A DNA stretch of 64,000 bases, taken from NCBI GenBank assembly GCA_038746745.1, contig JBCDKJ010000009.1, forward strand, positions 1 to 64,000, in the 5' to 3' direction. Both the position numbers and the translations under genes were made by a program. The DNA is from JANQIO01 sp038746745. Lineage in GTDB: Bacteria; Pseudomonadota; Gammaproteobacteria; Pseudomonadales; Halieaceae. The notes beneath the pieces are model-generated. The model saw nothing but the letters and a program-made list of their open reading frames with translations, was not told where the DNA came from and ran no database searches. Shown in pieces: positions 40,693 to 50,034 of this stretch (position 1 is its first letter; each line of letters opens with the position of its first letter).

Positions 40693-43600
40693 TGCCTGCC
40701 CGAAACCTTCACAACATCAGTAAGCGCACGGCCGTCTGGCCAGGTGTCGTAACCGGCCTTCCGGAAGATATCGATAATCTGCCGCCGGCGGCGCTCGTCA
40801 GCGACCACGATTCTATCGAGGTCGTCGAAAATTGATAGTGAGTCCTTGATGATGGTTTCGTTGCCGCCGCTGCGAGAGGCCTCTCTGAGCGCGTCGATCG
40901 TCGATTTCCTATTCCGGCGGACGGTGTCTCCTGTCGTCCTGCCAAACTTGTCACTGTCGTAGCTGATAGCGTCGATCCGCGCCGCTGCTTTCGCGTTCCA
41001 CACCAGCTGCTCGCTGCCATAGGCTGCATCCCGACGCTTTATGCGGGTAAAGAAGTAGTTCGCACCCCCGGTGCCGAGGTCCTGCGTCGGAGACATGCCG
41101 CCAAGAGCAATGCCGCGCCGGATCTTGTCCGTCGTCGGCGCCATCTGACCGCCGCCGTCCAGCAGCTGCTGCACCAGTTCAGCCATGCTTTTGCCACCGG
41201 TCACGCCGTGTATGAGACGGTAGTCGTTTTCGAACTCCGGCCAGTCGGGGTGCGATAGCAGCTCGGGCCGGTAGCGCGTCAGCCTTCCATGCTCAAACGC
41301 CTGGCGTTCGCCCAGGGGCCGATAGTGAGGGCTCTTTGCCAGGTCGACGCCAGTTTGCTTTGACAGCCAGTCACGCGCCTCCGCGAGGTCGTCCTTAACA
41401 ATGCGACGCTTAAATGTTGCGTTAGTGTCGAGCTTGTTCGCAAACGCAATCTGCTGCAGGTACAGCCGCTCCATATCCAAATCGGTGGCTTCGCTGCTAT
41501 CGATGCCCAACTCCTCGAGCACATCGAACACTCGGCTCGCTGCGGCCTGGTCCTGGCCTTGTACCTGGATCTCGATACGGCCGCGCATAGCGAATAGCGT
41601 CTCATCGTTGTCCGCCCAGTAGCGCACGCGCACACCGTCACGCTCGTACTCATAAACCGACGTGCTGATGCTCAGGTCCTCGTCGGTCTCAGCAGCAAAG
41701 CCTCGCCGGATCCTGGCGCGTGCATATCGGGTGCTGGTGCGCCGCTTCCACGGCCGGCGCTGAGGCGCGTTGGGATCTGGGGGTGGGTCTGCAGCCTCGG
41801 CAATCTTGAATGCCTTGTAGGGCTTCGCGTTGCTGCTGCTTTCCTGCCAGATCGGGCGCTTCTTCGCCACGGACTCCTTGATGTTGCTAATGAAGGGGTC
41901 AGTTTTGGCGATGAAATCGTCGAGCTGCTTTTTCGGTCGCAGGCCTGCTGCCACCTCCTCGCGCAACTTGCCTAACACCTGCTCGTAGCGATCGACGGCC
42001 GATTGTGCTTTCGTCAGCCCGGATCCATCCAGCGTCGTCGTGCCGTTGTTGACGCGGTGCCGAATGCTAATGATGGCGGCCTTTATCGCATCGTGGACGT
42101 CGTTATAGTCGGGCTTCGCAATCGTGCCGGCATCCACCAGCTCCTCGTTGAGCCGCTCAGCAGCAGAGCCGCGGACCTTTAGGTAACCGTTCGTGGTTTT
42201 CATGCCGGCGGCGGTTTCCTTCTGCCACACCAGCACCTGCTGGTCCTCGATCTGGTCCTTGTCCGTACGGATCCCGTAGCCGTTCACGCGGCTGTTGACG
42301 ACGTTCTCATACTGCAGGCGGCTAACGCGATCGCTGGCGCCCGCAACGGTCGCCGGTGGGGGTGTCTCTACGGCTTCTGGGTACCGTGCGGCGATGTAGT
42401 CCCGGCGTGCCTTGAGTGTGGCGGCCAGCTCGTTGCGTGCCTTTCTGGCTTTCGGCCCAAAGCGGCCCACCAGGTCGTCGATATCGGCGTCCGTAAATGC
42501 GACGACGCGCCGGGCGCTGTCGATGAGCTGCGCTTCTGTCAGGCTTCCAAATACCGCACTTGTCTGGGATGCGGTGCCGTCTCGAAGGCTCTCTATCTCG
42601 AGTACTTCATCGCCCCAGGCATCACCCTTGAGACTGCCCTGGGCGCGATAGCGAAGTGCACCCCCAGTGTCGACGCGTATTGCTCGCCCTGCTTTGACCA
42701 GTAGGTTGTCGAAGCCCATCCCGACAACGTCCCAGTTAGCCAGCCAGGCGTCCATCATGAAACCTTCCGCTGCGCCTGGCACGTCGCCGCGGCTAAGTGC
42801 AGCGCGATCGCTCTGCAGATCGTCAATAATACGGCTGGCGATCGATATCTTGCCCTCGAAGTCGACCAGCTCCACCTGCGGTACTTCGATCCCTGCCTTC
42901 TCGTAGAGCTTCGCCGCCAGCACCTCGTTGCGTGCTATCTCCTCACTACGCGGCTGCTTGATGTACCATTTCTGGCCGGTCTCGCCGTCCTGGTATAGGC
43001 CGCCCGGGTTGCTTCCGCCCTGCCCGCCTATCTTCGTCATGTTGTTGGCGTTAAACGCTGTGTTGGGGGTGGAGACTGGCGCCGGCGTTGGCTCTGGATC
43101 CGGAGTACTCACCGGGGCCTGGGCTGGTTTCTTCGCGTCGATATCGGCCAACACCTTATTTTTATCGACGTCGGTCAGGTCGTTAAATACCTGCTGTTGC
43201 TTCGGCGTTGGAATCTGGCCGGCGAGCACTTTTTTCTTGTAGCCGCTCAGCACAGAGGACTTTTCAGCCTTCAACTGCTGCTTTGCCGCCTCGGCTTCGA
43301 TCGCGCCCAGCAGGTCGATCGGGCTGTCAAACTCTGAGGCCTTTCCGTTCTTGCTCCACTGCTGGTAGATCTTCTGTTTGAGCTTCGTTTGAATGGCGGC
43401 CTCGCCGGCGGCGATGGTCTGCAGCTCGAGCTTCGCGGCCAGGATCCCGTTCTTGGCTTCGGCCTCCGCTATCAACGCGCTCTGGATCTCTGGATCCAGC
43501 GTGTCGAAGTAGGCCTGCGCTTTCGCGCTTGGCACCTTGCCTTTTGCCGAGGCCTGCTTCCAGGTCTGCAGCATGCTGTTCTGCTCTGATTTGAGCGCAA

Positions 43601-44621
43601 GCTCCTTGCCCTTTGCGAGCATAGCGACCGGGTCCATGTCCGGCTTCGTGGATTTCAGCTTTTTCAGTTCCGCGGCTAGGTAAGGGGTGTTGTTAGCGAT
43701 GGCGCTGGCGATCTCGTCCTCCGCCGCGGTGAGCTGCTTATTCAGGTCCTGCAGCTGCTGGTCGTTTGCCAGGTCCTTTTCGTACTGCGCCTGCAGTGCC
43801 GCCTGCTTGCGCATCGCGCGTTTATGGGCCGCCCGCTGGCTGGCGAGTAGCCGATCGGCTTTCTCGTCCGACAGCTGCCACAGCGCCTCCTTTCGGGCCA
43901 GCCCCGGGTTGTGGTCCCAGCCTGGATCGACGTCGACCGGCACCTCCATCTGCACGTTTGTGCGAGGGTTTACCCATACCTTGGTTTCGATATCGGGCGT
44001 GCTGATCGGGGTGAGTCCCAGCTCCTGCACTTCCTGCTTGTCGAGCTGAATAACCCCGCATCGACAGTTCCAGCCGTTTGGTGGAAAGTGCGTGCGCCAA
44101 AAGTCTGAAGTTACCGGGTGCACCTCGCCGTCCCTGGCGGCGTGTTCTGGACGCGTTCTATCGTCGTCGACCGCGTCATACAGTAGGAACGGTGCCGATA
44201 CCGCGTTGCGGGTAATGGCGTCCCAGTTGCCGACAGCGTAGGCGCTCTGCAGGTTGCTCCGGAAGATGGTCTCTAGTCGACTGGCGCTGCCCAACTGAGC
44301 CTCTACCAGGTCGCCTGTCAGTGGATCCACGACGTCCTTCTTGCCCCACCAACCAGCCGCCTGCAGTTCTGGGATCAGCTGCGTGCGGAACTCCTGCAGC
44401 GTCGTTCCGTTCTGGATCGCGCCGGCGAGCTTATCCTGGACGGTCTTGAGTAGGTCCGTGTCCATCATCTTGGCGACAGTGAATGCGACGTCGTGCTCGT
44501 CCCCCACCATGTCCTGCCAGGCAAATGTCGGCTTAAGGCCCTTGTCCAGGAAAAACTGAATTGCCTGGGTGGGCGCGAGCGTGAAGTCCGCTACCGCTTC
44601 CAGGTAGTTGTGGATCTTAAT
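40689..44621 (-). CDS. giant MuF minor head protein with kinase-like and ADP-ribosyltransferase-like domains
   Basis: Numbering is from the ATG at 44510 (1273 residues). Residues 1-170 are the Mu F/SPP1 gp7 domain (FLLYDAVDDDRTRPEHAARD, HFPPNGWNCRCGV). A Lys/Ala-rich helical and proline linker (215-485) follows. Residues 490-700 look like a HipA-like kinase fold: GGQGGSNPGGLY loop, K518 in WYIKQ, NWDVVG...DN (592-602) and RVDTGG (612-617). Residues 1095-1170 resemble a PARP-like ADP-ribosyltransferase (IHGVTGG with H1101, GGANYFF with Y1152). The frame is open 37 codons further upstream and that part matches the MuF N-terminus, but has only ATT or CTG as start, so the true start is near 44621, overlapping the portal stop. 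It is probably injected with the DNA. Confidence 0.78.
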   Translation of the reverse strand: MKIHNYLEAVADFTLAPTQAIQFFLDKGLKPTFAWQDMVGDEHDVAFTVAKMMDTDLLKTVQDKLAGAIQNGTTLQEFRTQLIPELQAAGWWGKKDVVDPLTGDLVEAQLGSASRLETIFRSNLQSAYAVGNWDAITRNAVSAPFLLYDAVDDDRTRPEHAARDGEVHPVTSDFWRTHFPPNGWNCRCGVIQLDKQEVQELGLTPISTPDIETKVWVNPRTNVQMEVPVDVDPGWDHNPGLARKEALWQLSDEKADRLLASQRAAHKRAMRKQAALQAQYEKDLANDQQLQDLNKQLTAAEDEIASAIANNTPYLAAELKKLKSTKPDMDPVAMLAKGKELALKSEQNSMLQTWKQASAKGKVPSAKAQAYFDTLDPEIQSALIAEAEAKNGILAAKLELQTIAAGEAAIQTKLKQKIYQQWSKNGKASEFDSPIDLLGAIEAEAAKQQLKAEKSSVLSGYKKKVLAGQIPTPKQQQVFNDLTDVDKNKVLADIDAKKPAQAPVSTPDPEPTPAPVSTPNTAFNANNMTKIGGQGGSNPGGLYQDGETGQKWYIKQPRSEEIARNEVLAAKLYEKAGIEVPQVELVDFEGKISIASRIIDDLQSDRAALSRGDVPGAAEGFMMDAWLANWDVVGMGFDNLLVKAGRAIRVDTGGALRYRAQGSLKGDAWGDEVLEIESLRDGTASQTSAVFGSLTEAQLIDSARRVVAFTDADIDDLVGRFGPKARKARNELAATLKARRDYIAARYPEAVETPPPATVAGASDRVSRLQYENVVNSRVNGYGIRTDKDQIEDQQVLVWQKETAAGMKTTNGYLKVRGSAAERLNEELVDAGTIAKPDYNDVHDAIKAAIISIRHRVNNGTTTLDGSGLTKAQSAVDRYEQVLGKLREEVAAGLRPKKQLDDFIAKTDPFISNIKESVAKKRPIWQESSSNAKPYKAFKIAEAADPPPDPNAPQRRPWKRRTSTRYARARIRRGFAAETDEDLSISTSVYEYERDGVRVRYWADNDETLFAMRGRIEIQVQGQDQAAASRVFDVLEELGIDSSEATDLDMERLYLQQIAFANKLDTNATFKRRIVKDDLAEARDWLSKQTGVDLAKSPHYRPLGERQAFEHGRLTRYRPELLSHPDWPEFENDYRLIHGVTGGKSMAELVQQLLDGGGQMAPTTDKIRRGIALGGMSPTQDLGTGGANYFFTRIKRRDAAYGSEQLVWNAKAAARIDAISYDSDKFGRTTGDTVRRNRKSTIDALREASRSGGNETIIKDSLSIFDDLDRIVVADERRRRQIIDIFRKAGYDTWPDGRALTDVVKVSGRQ

Positions 44622-46107
44622 TGCGCTGCCCTCGGAACATGCCCATCAGCCTGGCAAATACCGTCGCTTTCTGGACGGCATCGACCGTCACGTCCGGAGC
44701 GACTTCGTCGACCATAGTGGTGAGGTGCCGGCGGAAGGTTTCGATATCGTCGCTCTCGTCAAGGTAGTTAAGAATCTGGCGCACGCGGTCGCCTATAATC
44801 TCGTTGTACTGCGTTGCCAGGAACTCGGCGGCGTCCTTGAGGCTCTGCTGGTCCTCGCGATGCAGGCTGCGTTTCTGCAGCAGCGAGTTTAGCTCTGAGA
44901 ACTCCGCCGGCATCGGTCCAGTTCCGTCAGTCATCAGCTGTGCCGGCACCGGTGCTGGGGGCTTCACGCGCCAGCCGGGGCCGTAAGTCTCCTCGATGTA
45001 CTCCTCCGTCGGCTCGTAGCCCAGCTGGACGATTTTGCTGTCCCGCTCTGCCCGCTCGTTAAGATCCTCCTCCGGCTCTGTTTCGCGGACGATCTTCGGT
45101 ACGCCGGCGTTCGGGAAGTTCCACTCAGTGAGCCACGTAGCTACGCTGCGTCGAAAACTGTCGTTGATGAGATCGCTGTCGCTGTCAATAACAGCCTGGC
45201 TGACGTCCTTGTGCACCTGCGCCTGGCTTAAGCTGCTGCCGTCGTCGGTCGTCATGGTCTGGCTGAGCACCACCTTACTGATGGCCTTGTCCATGCGCTC
45301 AACCAGCGCATCGTAGTCGGCCGTTCCAGATCGCGCCGCCTCGAGCAGCTCGAGCTTCATGCTCTCAGGCACGATGAGGCCGCTGTCGGCCTGGAATGCT
45401 GCCAGCACAGCCTTCGCCTTTCGTATCTCTTCCGGGTTAGTGATTTGCCCATCCGGCAGGCGCACGGTGGCGGTTGGCATGCCGAACTTCTCCAGGAACA
45501 CCAGCCAGAATTTGATATCGCTCCGCTTGAAGAACACCGGCCAGTACAGGCTGTGCGCCAGGCCTAGGCCGTACTTGTTGTCGTCGTGGTTAGCGCCGGC
45601 GTTAAATGTCCAGAATTTGTAATCAGGCATCTGGACGCCCTGGGGGTTCTGGGTGTTTATCAGAAACAGGTTGTCATCCTTGTCGAACCGGAACCGCGAG
45701 CGATCGCGCACCTTGATGTCGTCGATCGTGATCTGGCCGCCCTCTACGCCCCACATTACCTCCGCGACAGCGAAGCCGTAGAAGACGCCGTACATCATCT
45801 TGTCGGTTTTATCGTCCCAGCCGATCCGCTCCAGCTGCTCTTTCAAAAACTCGGCGGCCGCCACGTCCTGTGAGGCTTCGCTGGCAGGCTCTACGTTCCA
45901 CGTGGCACGAGTAACTGCGGTCCGTCGCTGCTGAAAAGTACTGTGCACCTGGTCGTCGCGCAGCAGCTCGTCATAGATTTTGTAGTTCCAGCCGCGGCGA
46001 GTGAGCACGCTGTCCGGATTCTGCAGCAGGATATCCGTGAATGCAGTTGTCATCGCCAGGCCGTGATCTGCCTTCGCTAGCTCGTTCTGGATCGGTTCGT
46101 CAGCCAT
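44617..46107 (-). CDS. portal protein, Mu gp29-like (DUF935)
   Basis: The 496-residue protein matches DUF935: RGWNYKIYDELLRDDQVHST, FQQRRTAVTRATWNVEPAS, YGFAVAEVMWGVEGGQI, DRSRFRFDKDDNLFL, GLGLAHSLYWPVFFKRSDIK, FLEKFGMPTATVRLPDG and GSSLSQAQVHKDVSQAVIDS. Twelve copies form the DNA channel of the head. It overlaps the terminase gene by eight bases, and its stop overlaps the open frame of the MuF gene. Confidence 0.92.
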   Translation of the reverse strand: MADEPIQNELAKADHGLAMTTAFTDILLQNPDSVLTRRGWNYKIYDELLRDDQVHSTFQQRRTAVTRATWNVEPASEASQDVAAAEFLKEQLERIGWDDKTDKMMYGVFYGFAVAEVMWGVEGGQITIDDIKVRDRSRFRFDKDDNLFLINTQNPQGVQMPDYKFWTFNAGANHDDNKYGLGLAHSLYWPVFFKRSDIKFWLVFLEKFGMPTATVRLPDGQITNPEEIRKAKAVLAAFQADSGLIVPESMKLELLEAARSGTADYDALVERMDKAISKVVLSQTMTTDDGSSLSQAQVHKDVSQAVIDSDSDLINDSFRRSVATWLTEWNFPNAGVPKIVRETEPEEDLNERAERDSKIVQLGYEPTEEYIEETYGPGWRVKPPAPVPAQLMTDGTGPMPAEFSELNSLLQKRSLHREDQQSLKDAAEFLATQYNEIIGDRVRQILNYLDESDDIETFRRHLTTMVDEVAPDVTVDAVQKATVFARLMGMFRGQRN

Positions 46108-47713
46108 CCAGGAATCCTCCGTCGTCGTTAAAGCTGATGCCGAGACTCGTATCGTCCTCGACGTTAATGGGTGCTGAGCCGCGCAGGCCTGCGCGAACGT
46201 GTCCCATCGCGTGATAGTCCACCAGCACTCGGCTCGCCCAGGCCCATTTGAGAAATTGCGATGTACTGTCGACCTGGTCGTCGTGCGTCGTAAGCGGGAA
46301 GCCGAACAGCTCCATCTCGAAGTCCATCAGCCAGGCCGCCACATCGGGTAGCCATACCTGGCCGCTTTCGAACAGGCTCGACACCGCGATCAGGCGGTCC
46401 ACTTTGTTCACGCCCTGGGGATCGATTGCTATCACCGGCGGCGTGTAGATCTCGCCGTTCATCGAATAGCCTTCGCGCAGCTCCTGCAGGAGCGACTGGC
46501 CGGACGCTTTGTCCTCGATCAGCACGGCCATCGGACGGTCGAATTTGAGCCACTGATTTACTACTGCGCGTTTGACGTCCGGGTACGTCATGCGCTGCCG
46601 AAAGACGTCTAGTAGGTAGTAACCGTGCCTGGTCTGGCCCCATGTCGTGCATACGCTCGGGTCGTTGATTTGCTCAGGTTTATAGGCCGTGTCCCAACTC
46701 TGGACTATTCGTAAAAATTCCGGCGGTAGAGCGCTGTAGCGCCGACACCAGGCTCGCTGTATCAGTGCGCCCTCCGCGGGCTTCGGTCGTTGCTGGAACA
46801 GTGACGCCCAGCGACGGCTGCCAGAGGCCTTCTCCTCGAGCCATCGCTCGACCGGGAACCAATCGGTCCAGAGGAACTCGCCAATCTCTCGACCGAGTGG
46901 GTCGTCGTCACGCGTGCACTCCGCCTCGAGGCAGAGCACATACCAGCGCTTTCCCTGCTGGCTGGTGACCCAGCCGCTTTCGCCGTCCCAGTTCTTCGGC
47001 AGAATGCGGCCGGACAGATCGTCCTCATGCCACCGGGTCTGGATAACTAACTGCCAGCCCCCAGGCTTGAGACGGGTCTTTAAGTCGTCGTTATAGGCGT
47101 CCCACGTCTTGTCGCGGATTGTGGGGCTATCCGCGTCCTCTCTGCCTTTTACCGGGTCGTCGATTACGATGCCTTTGGCACGGTTTCCGGTGAGGCCGCT
47201 CAGTATTCCGCCGCACATGTAGCTGGCGCCGTTGTCGAGTGACCAGTCGTCGACAGCGCGGTTGTCAGCCTGCAGGCCTGTCTCCATGAGCCAGTGGTAC
47301 TTTTCGCTGCTGCAGATCTGTCGACACTTGCGCCCGAACTTCTTTGCCAGGCCGGCACCGTAACTGGTGCAGATGATGGGCTCGTTGGGGTGCAGGCCCA
47401 TGTACCAGGTTGGGAACGTTACAGTGCCGTAGGTAGATTTAGCGCTGCCAGGTGGCATGAACACCATCAGCGCGTCCAGCTCATCGTCGCCGTCGGCCAG
47501 GCGCATGAGAAGGCTGTTTAGTAGATCGTGATGCTCGGCGGGAGTGACCGCGTCGTTGTAAAACTCGTCGCAGTCATCCTCGTCGTTGATAGGCGCCCCG
47601 GGTATGTCGATGAAGCGACAGAACCGATGCAGGTTGTCCCTTATCTGCCGCCGGCGCTTTTCCTCCAGTAGCGAGAGCAGCTCCGCATCAGTGGATGCCT
47701 TGGCTGCCGTCAT
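46100..47713 (-). CDS. terminase large subunit
   Basis: The 537-residue protein has an N-terminal packaging ATPase with Walker A PPGSAKST (87-94) and a Walker B-like GIVIDDP near residue 187. The C-terminal RNase H-like nuclease has acidic residues in QSWDTAYK, IEDKASGQ and THDDQVDS. It cuts and pumps phage DNA into the prohead. It overlaps TerS by 26 bases. Order TerS, TerL, portal, MuF equals that in Mu. Confidence 0.94.
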   Translation of the reverse strand: MTAAKASTDAELLSLLEEKRRRQIRDNLHRFCRFIDIPGAPINDEDDCDEFYNDAVTPAEHHDLLNSLLMRLADGDDELDALMVFMPPGSAKSTYGTVTFPTWYMGLHPNEPIICTSYGAGLAKKFGRKCRQICSSEKYHWLMETGLQADNRAVDDWSLDNGASYMCGGILSGLTGNRAKGIVIDDPVKGREDADSPTIRDKTWDAYNDDLKTRLKPGGWQLVIQTRWHEDDLSGRILPKNWDGESGWVTSQQGKRWYVLCLEAECTRDDDPLGREIGEFLWTDWFPVERWLEEKASGSRRWASLFQQRPKPAEGALIQRAWCRRYSALPPEFLRIVQSWDTAYKPEQINDPSVCTTWGQTRHGYYLLDVFRQRMTYPDVKRAVVNQWLKFDRPMAVLIEDKASGQSLLQELREGYSMNGEIYTPPVIAIDPQGVNKVDRLIAVSSLFESGQVWLPDVAAWLMDFEMELFGFPLTTHDDQVDSTSQFLKWAWASRVLVDYHAMGHVRAGLRGSAPINVEDDTSLGISFNDDGGFLDG

Positions 47714-48188
47714 TACCGGTTTTCTGAGTTAGCTCGAGGATCCGTGCGTCCAGCTCGTCGTTGCTCATGTCGGCAGGCGTGCGCTCAGGGATGTCCTGTC
47801 CTGCAGTGTCGGTCTTTGCGATCTTGGTGGGCGCATCCAGGCCTAGCAGCTTGGAACGGCGCTCCATGATTTTGAGCACCTTATCAACAGCCTGAGCGCT
47901 GCCGCTGGTAGCCTTTTGCCATAGCCCGGTTTGCATGCGATTGAGTCGCTCCAGCTCAATAGCACGCAGCTCCTCGGCGGTTTCGTCGGACAACCTTTGC
48001 ACCTGCTCTAGGGCTTTCCGGACCGCCTTGTGCGCAGCGCTGGGGGTGATCTCCAGCTGCTTGGCGATCGCGTCGTAGGTCATGCCCATCTTCCGCATCT
48101 CGAGCGCCTGCAGGCGACGGTCCGCGGCCGCGGCCGCGCGAGACCGGGCAGCTTGCCTTTTTGCTGCGTTTTCGTCGGTATCAACCAC
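47688..48188 (-). CDS. terminase small subunit-like DNA-binding protein
   Basis: The 166-residue protein has a basic start, a helix-turn-helix (MRKMGMTYDAIAKQLEITPS, then AAHKAVRKAL), a coiled region (ETAEELRAIELERLNRMQTG) and a flexible acidic tail. This fits TerS proteins that recognise the packaging site. The GTG start overlaps the stop of the methylase gene (TAGTG). Confidence 0.82.
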   Translation of the reverse strand: MVDTDENAAKRQAARSRAAAAADRRLQALEMRKMGMTYDAIAKQLEITPSAAHKAVRKALEQVQRLSDETAEELRAIELERLNRMQTGLWQKATSGSAQAVDKVLKIMERRSKLLGLDAPTKIAKTDTAGQDIPERTPADMSNDELDARILELTQKTGNDGSQGIH

Positions 48189-49516
48189 TATGCTTCCACC
48201 AAAGGCGTGCCGTTAAATGTCTCGCCGGTATCTTCGTGGATGGCTTCCTGGTTAGTGAACTCTTGCCAGCGCTTGACGATCACATCGCAGTAAACCGGGT
48301 CGATTTCCATGAGCCGCGCGTGACGTCCCAGCTTGTGCGCTGCGATCAACGTAGAGCCAGCACCCCCGCAGACGTCTAGCACCGTGTTGCCCGCCAAGCT
48401 GCTGTTTTTAAGAAAGTATAAAACCAGTCGCACAGGCTTCATCGTGGGATGGTCACTGTTGCGGCTGGGCTTGTCCTCGCGCACGACCGTTGAGTTCGCG
48501 GCGTTCCGCAGCTCTCGGACGTAGTTTCGCAGCTCGCTGGTGTCCATAGCCTGTACGTCCACGTCCTCATCGATCACGGTTTTCTTGTTGTACTCGCCGT
48601 ACCAGCGATGCGCGGCGCCAGGCTTCCAGCCGTAGAGAACCGGCTCATGCTGAAATTGGTAGTCCTTCCTGCCCATCACCATCGCGTTCTTCACCCAAAT
48701 CAGCTGCTGAGTGTAGCGCCAGCCGGACTCCGTCAGTGCGCCGATGAAGTTGTAGGCCTCGATATCGGCGTGCGCGACGTAGATGGCCCCCCCTTCCTTG
48801 GTATGTGCGTAAGCGCCGGCGAGCAGTTGCTGCAGGAAGTTGCGGAACGCCTGGTCGCTCATCTTGTCGTTTTCGATGGTCTTGCCGTCGCTGCCGTGGT
48901 AGTCGACGTTATAGGGGGGGTCGGTCCAGACCATATCGCACTGCTGCCCCTGGCATAGGGCTGTCAGGTCTGCAGAGCTACAGCCGTCGCCGCACATCAA
49001 GCGGTGGTTGCCGAGGATCCAGATGTCGCCCTTCTTGCTTCGGTGGCGTGGCGTGGCTGCCGGCACGTGATCGTCGTCGGTGGCGCCCGCCTCCTCGGGG
49101 TTCGGGTCAAAGTTCACCAGGCTCTGCAGCAGCGCGTCGAAATCCTCATCCTGCGCGTGCACGCTTTCAACGAGCGCGTTAACGGCGTCTTGGTCGACCT
49201 GGGCAAGTGCAGTGATCGCATCGACAGACGCCAAGGCCTTGCGCTCCTCCTCTGGCGAAAGGTCGACGTATAAAACCGGCATCTGGTCGACGCCGTCCTC
49301 GAGTGCCAGCTCTACGCGGAGATGGCCATCCACCAGGTGACCGGTGCGCTGGTTGACGATGATCCGCTGAATCCAGCCGATTTCGTTAAGAGCCCCGCGC
49401 ATGGCATCGCGCTGCGCCTTCGGGTGCTGCCGATGGTTCATGGGGTTTGCCAGCAGCTGCTCGGGTGACTCGAGGCCTTCCGCAACGATGCGATTTTCCC
49501 AGAGCGTATCGCTCAC
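48188..49516 (-). CDS. ParB-like nuclease domain/DNA methyltransferase fusion
   Basis: The 442-residue protein has an N-terminal ParB/sulfiredoxin-like domain (ANPMNHRQHPKAQRDAMRGA, then VDGHLRVELAL) and a C-terminal DNA amino-methyltransferase. Catalytic TDPPYNV (198-204) precedes the AdoMet motif DVCGGAGST (381-389), the beta-class order. It methylates adenine-N6 or cytosine-N4; the target is not known. No restriction enzyme is nearby, so it may protect phage DNA from host enzymes or mark packaging sites. It overlaps the holin gene by GTGA and TerS by TAGTG. Confidence 0.9.
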   Translation of the reverse strand: MSDTLWENRIVAEGLESPEQLLANPMNHRQHPKAQRDAMRGALNEIGWIQRIIVNQRTGHLVDGHLRVELALEDGVDQMPVLYVDLSPEEERKALASVDAITALAQVDQDAVNALVESVHAQDEDFDALLQSLVNFDPNPEEAGATDDDHVPAATPRHRSKKGDIWILGNHRLMCGDGCSSADLTALCQGQQCDMVWTDPPYNVDYHGSDGKTIENDKMSDQAFRNFLQQLLAGAYAHTKEGGAIYVAHADIEAYNFIGALTESGWRYTQQLIWVKNAMVMGRKDYQFQHEPVLYGWKPGAAHRWYGEYNKKTVIDEDVDVQAMDTSELRNYVRELRNAANSTVVREDKPSRNSDHPTMKPVRLVLYFLKNSSLAGNTVLDVCGGAGSTLIAAHKLGRHARLMEIDPVYCDVIVKRWQEFTNQEAIHEDTGETFNGTPLVEA

Positions 49517-50034
49517 TTCGGCAGCGCTTTGTGCAGGTCTTTTTCTTTGGATCCGCTGGAACTGCCAAACCAGAAGTTCATGATCTGGATGATGCCGGCG
49601 CTCAGGATCCCGAGCACGTACATTGCCGGCTGCATCATCTCGGTGTCGATGGCGCCCTTGCCGGCGAATAGCAGCCCCAGGACGTAGACGAAGCCGCAGA
49701 CGAAAATCGCTGATAGCACGGTCTGCGGTACCAGGCCTCGCGCGATACCCAGTTGCCTGGCGCTACTACGATCGGTCGCGTGGATCCGCGCCAGGTCGAC
49801 CTCCAAGCGTTTCATTTCCGCGTCGAATTCCTGCTCGGCTTGCTTGAGCTGCAATAGCACAGTGCTATCGCCGGTCATGACGGCTGTCTGAATCATGGCC
49901 TCGCTGCAATCTTTATCATCGATCCCGAGTGCCCTGGCGGCCGTTTTCACAGCAACGCCGGCGAAGGGCCCACCCAGGGCGGTGGCTATTGTCGGGGCTA
50001 CGGCTGCGAGAGTGCTTTTCCAGTCAAAGGCCAT
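49513..50034 (-). CDS. holin of the GTA/3TM type
   Basis: The 173-residue protein has a first hydrophobic segment (TLAAVAPTIATALGGPFAGVA), then LLQLKQAEQEFDAEM and TDRSSARQLGIARG, and two membrane helices (VLSAIFVCGFVYVLGLLF and PAMYVLGILSAGIIQIM). This is the 3TM-type holin pattern first seen in gene-transfer agents. It would make inner-membrane lesions for lysis. Its ATG overlaps the endolysin stop (TAATG). Confidence 0.8.
   Translation of the reverse strand: MAFDWKSTLAAVAPTIATALGGPFAGVAVKTAARALGIDDKDCSEAMIQTAVMTGDSTVLLQLKQAEQEFDAEMKRLEVDLARIHATDRSSARQLGIARGLVPQTVLSAIFVCGFVYVLGLLFAGKGAIDTEMMQPAMYVLGILSAGIIQIMNFWFGSSSGSKEKDLHKALPK

Noticed and set aside
47688..47720. ACCGGTA at the terminase start as a further operator
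   Set aside because: It lies inside the TerS coding overlap without a promoter-like context, and a six-base palindrome is expected by chance in a window of this size.
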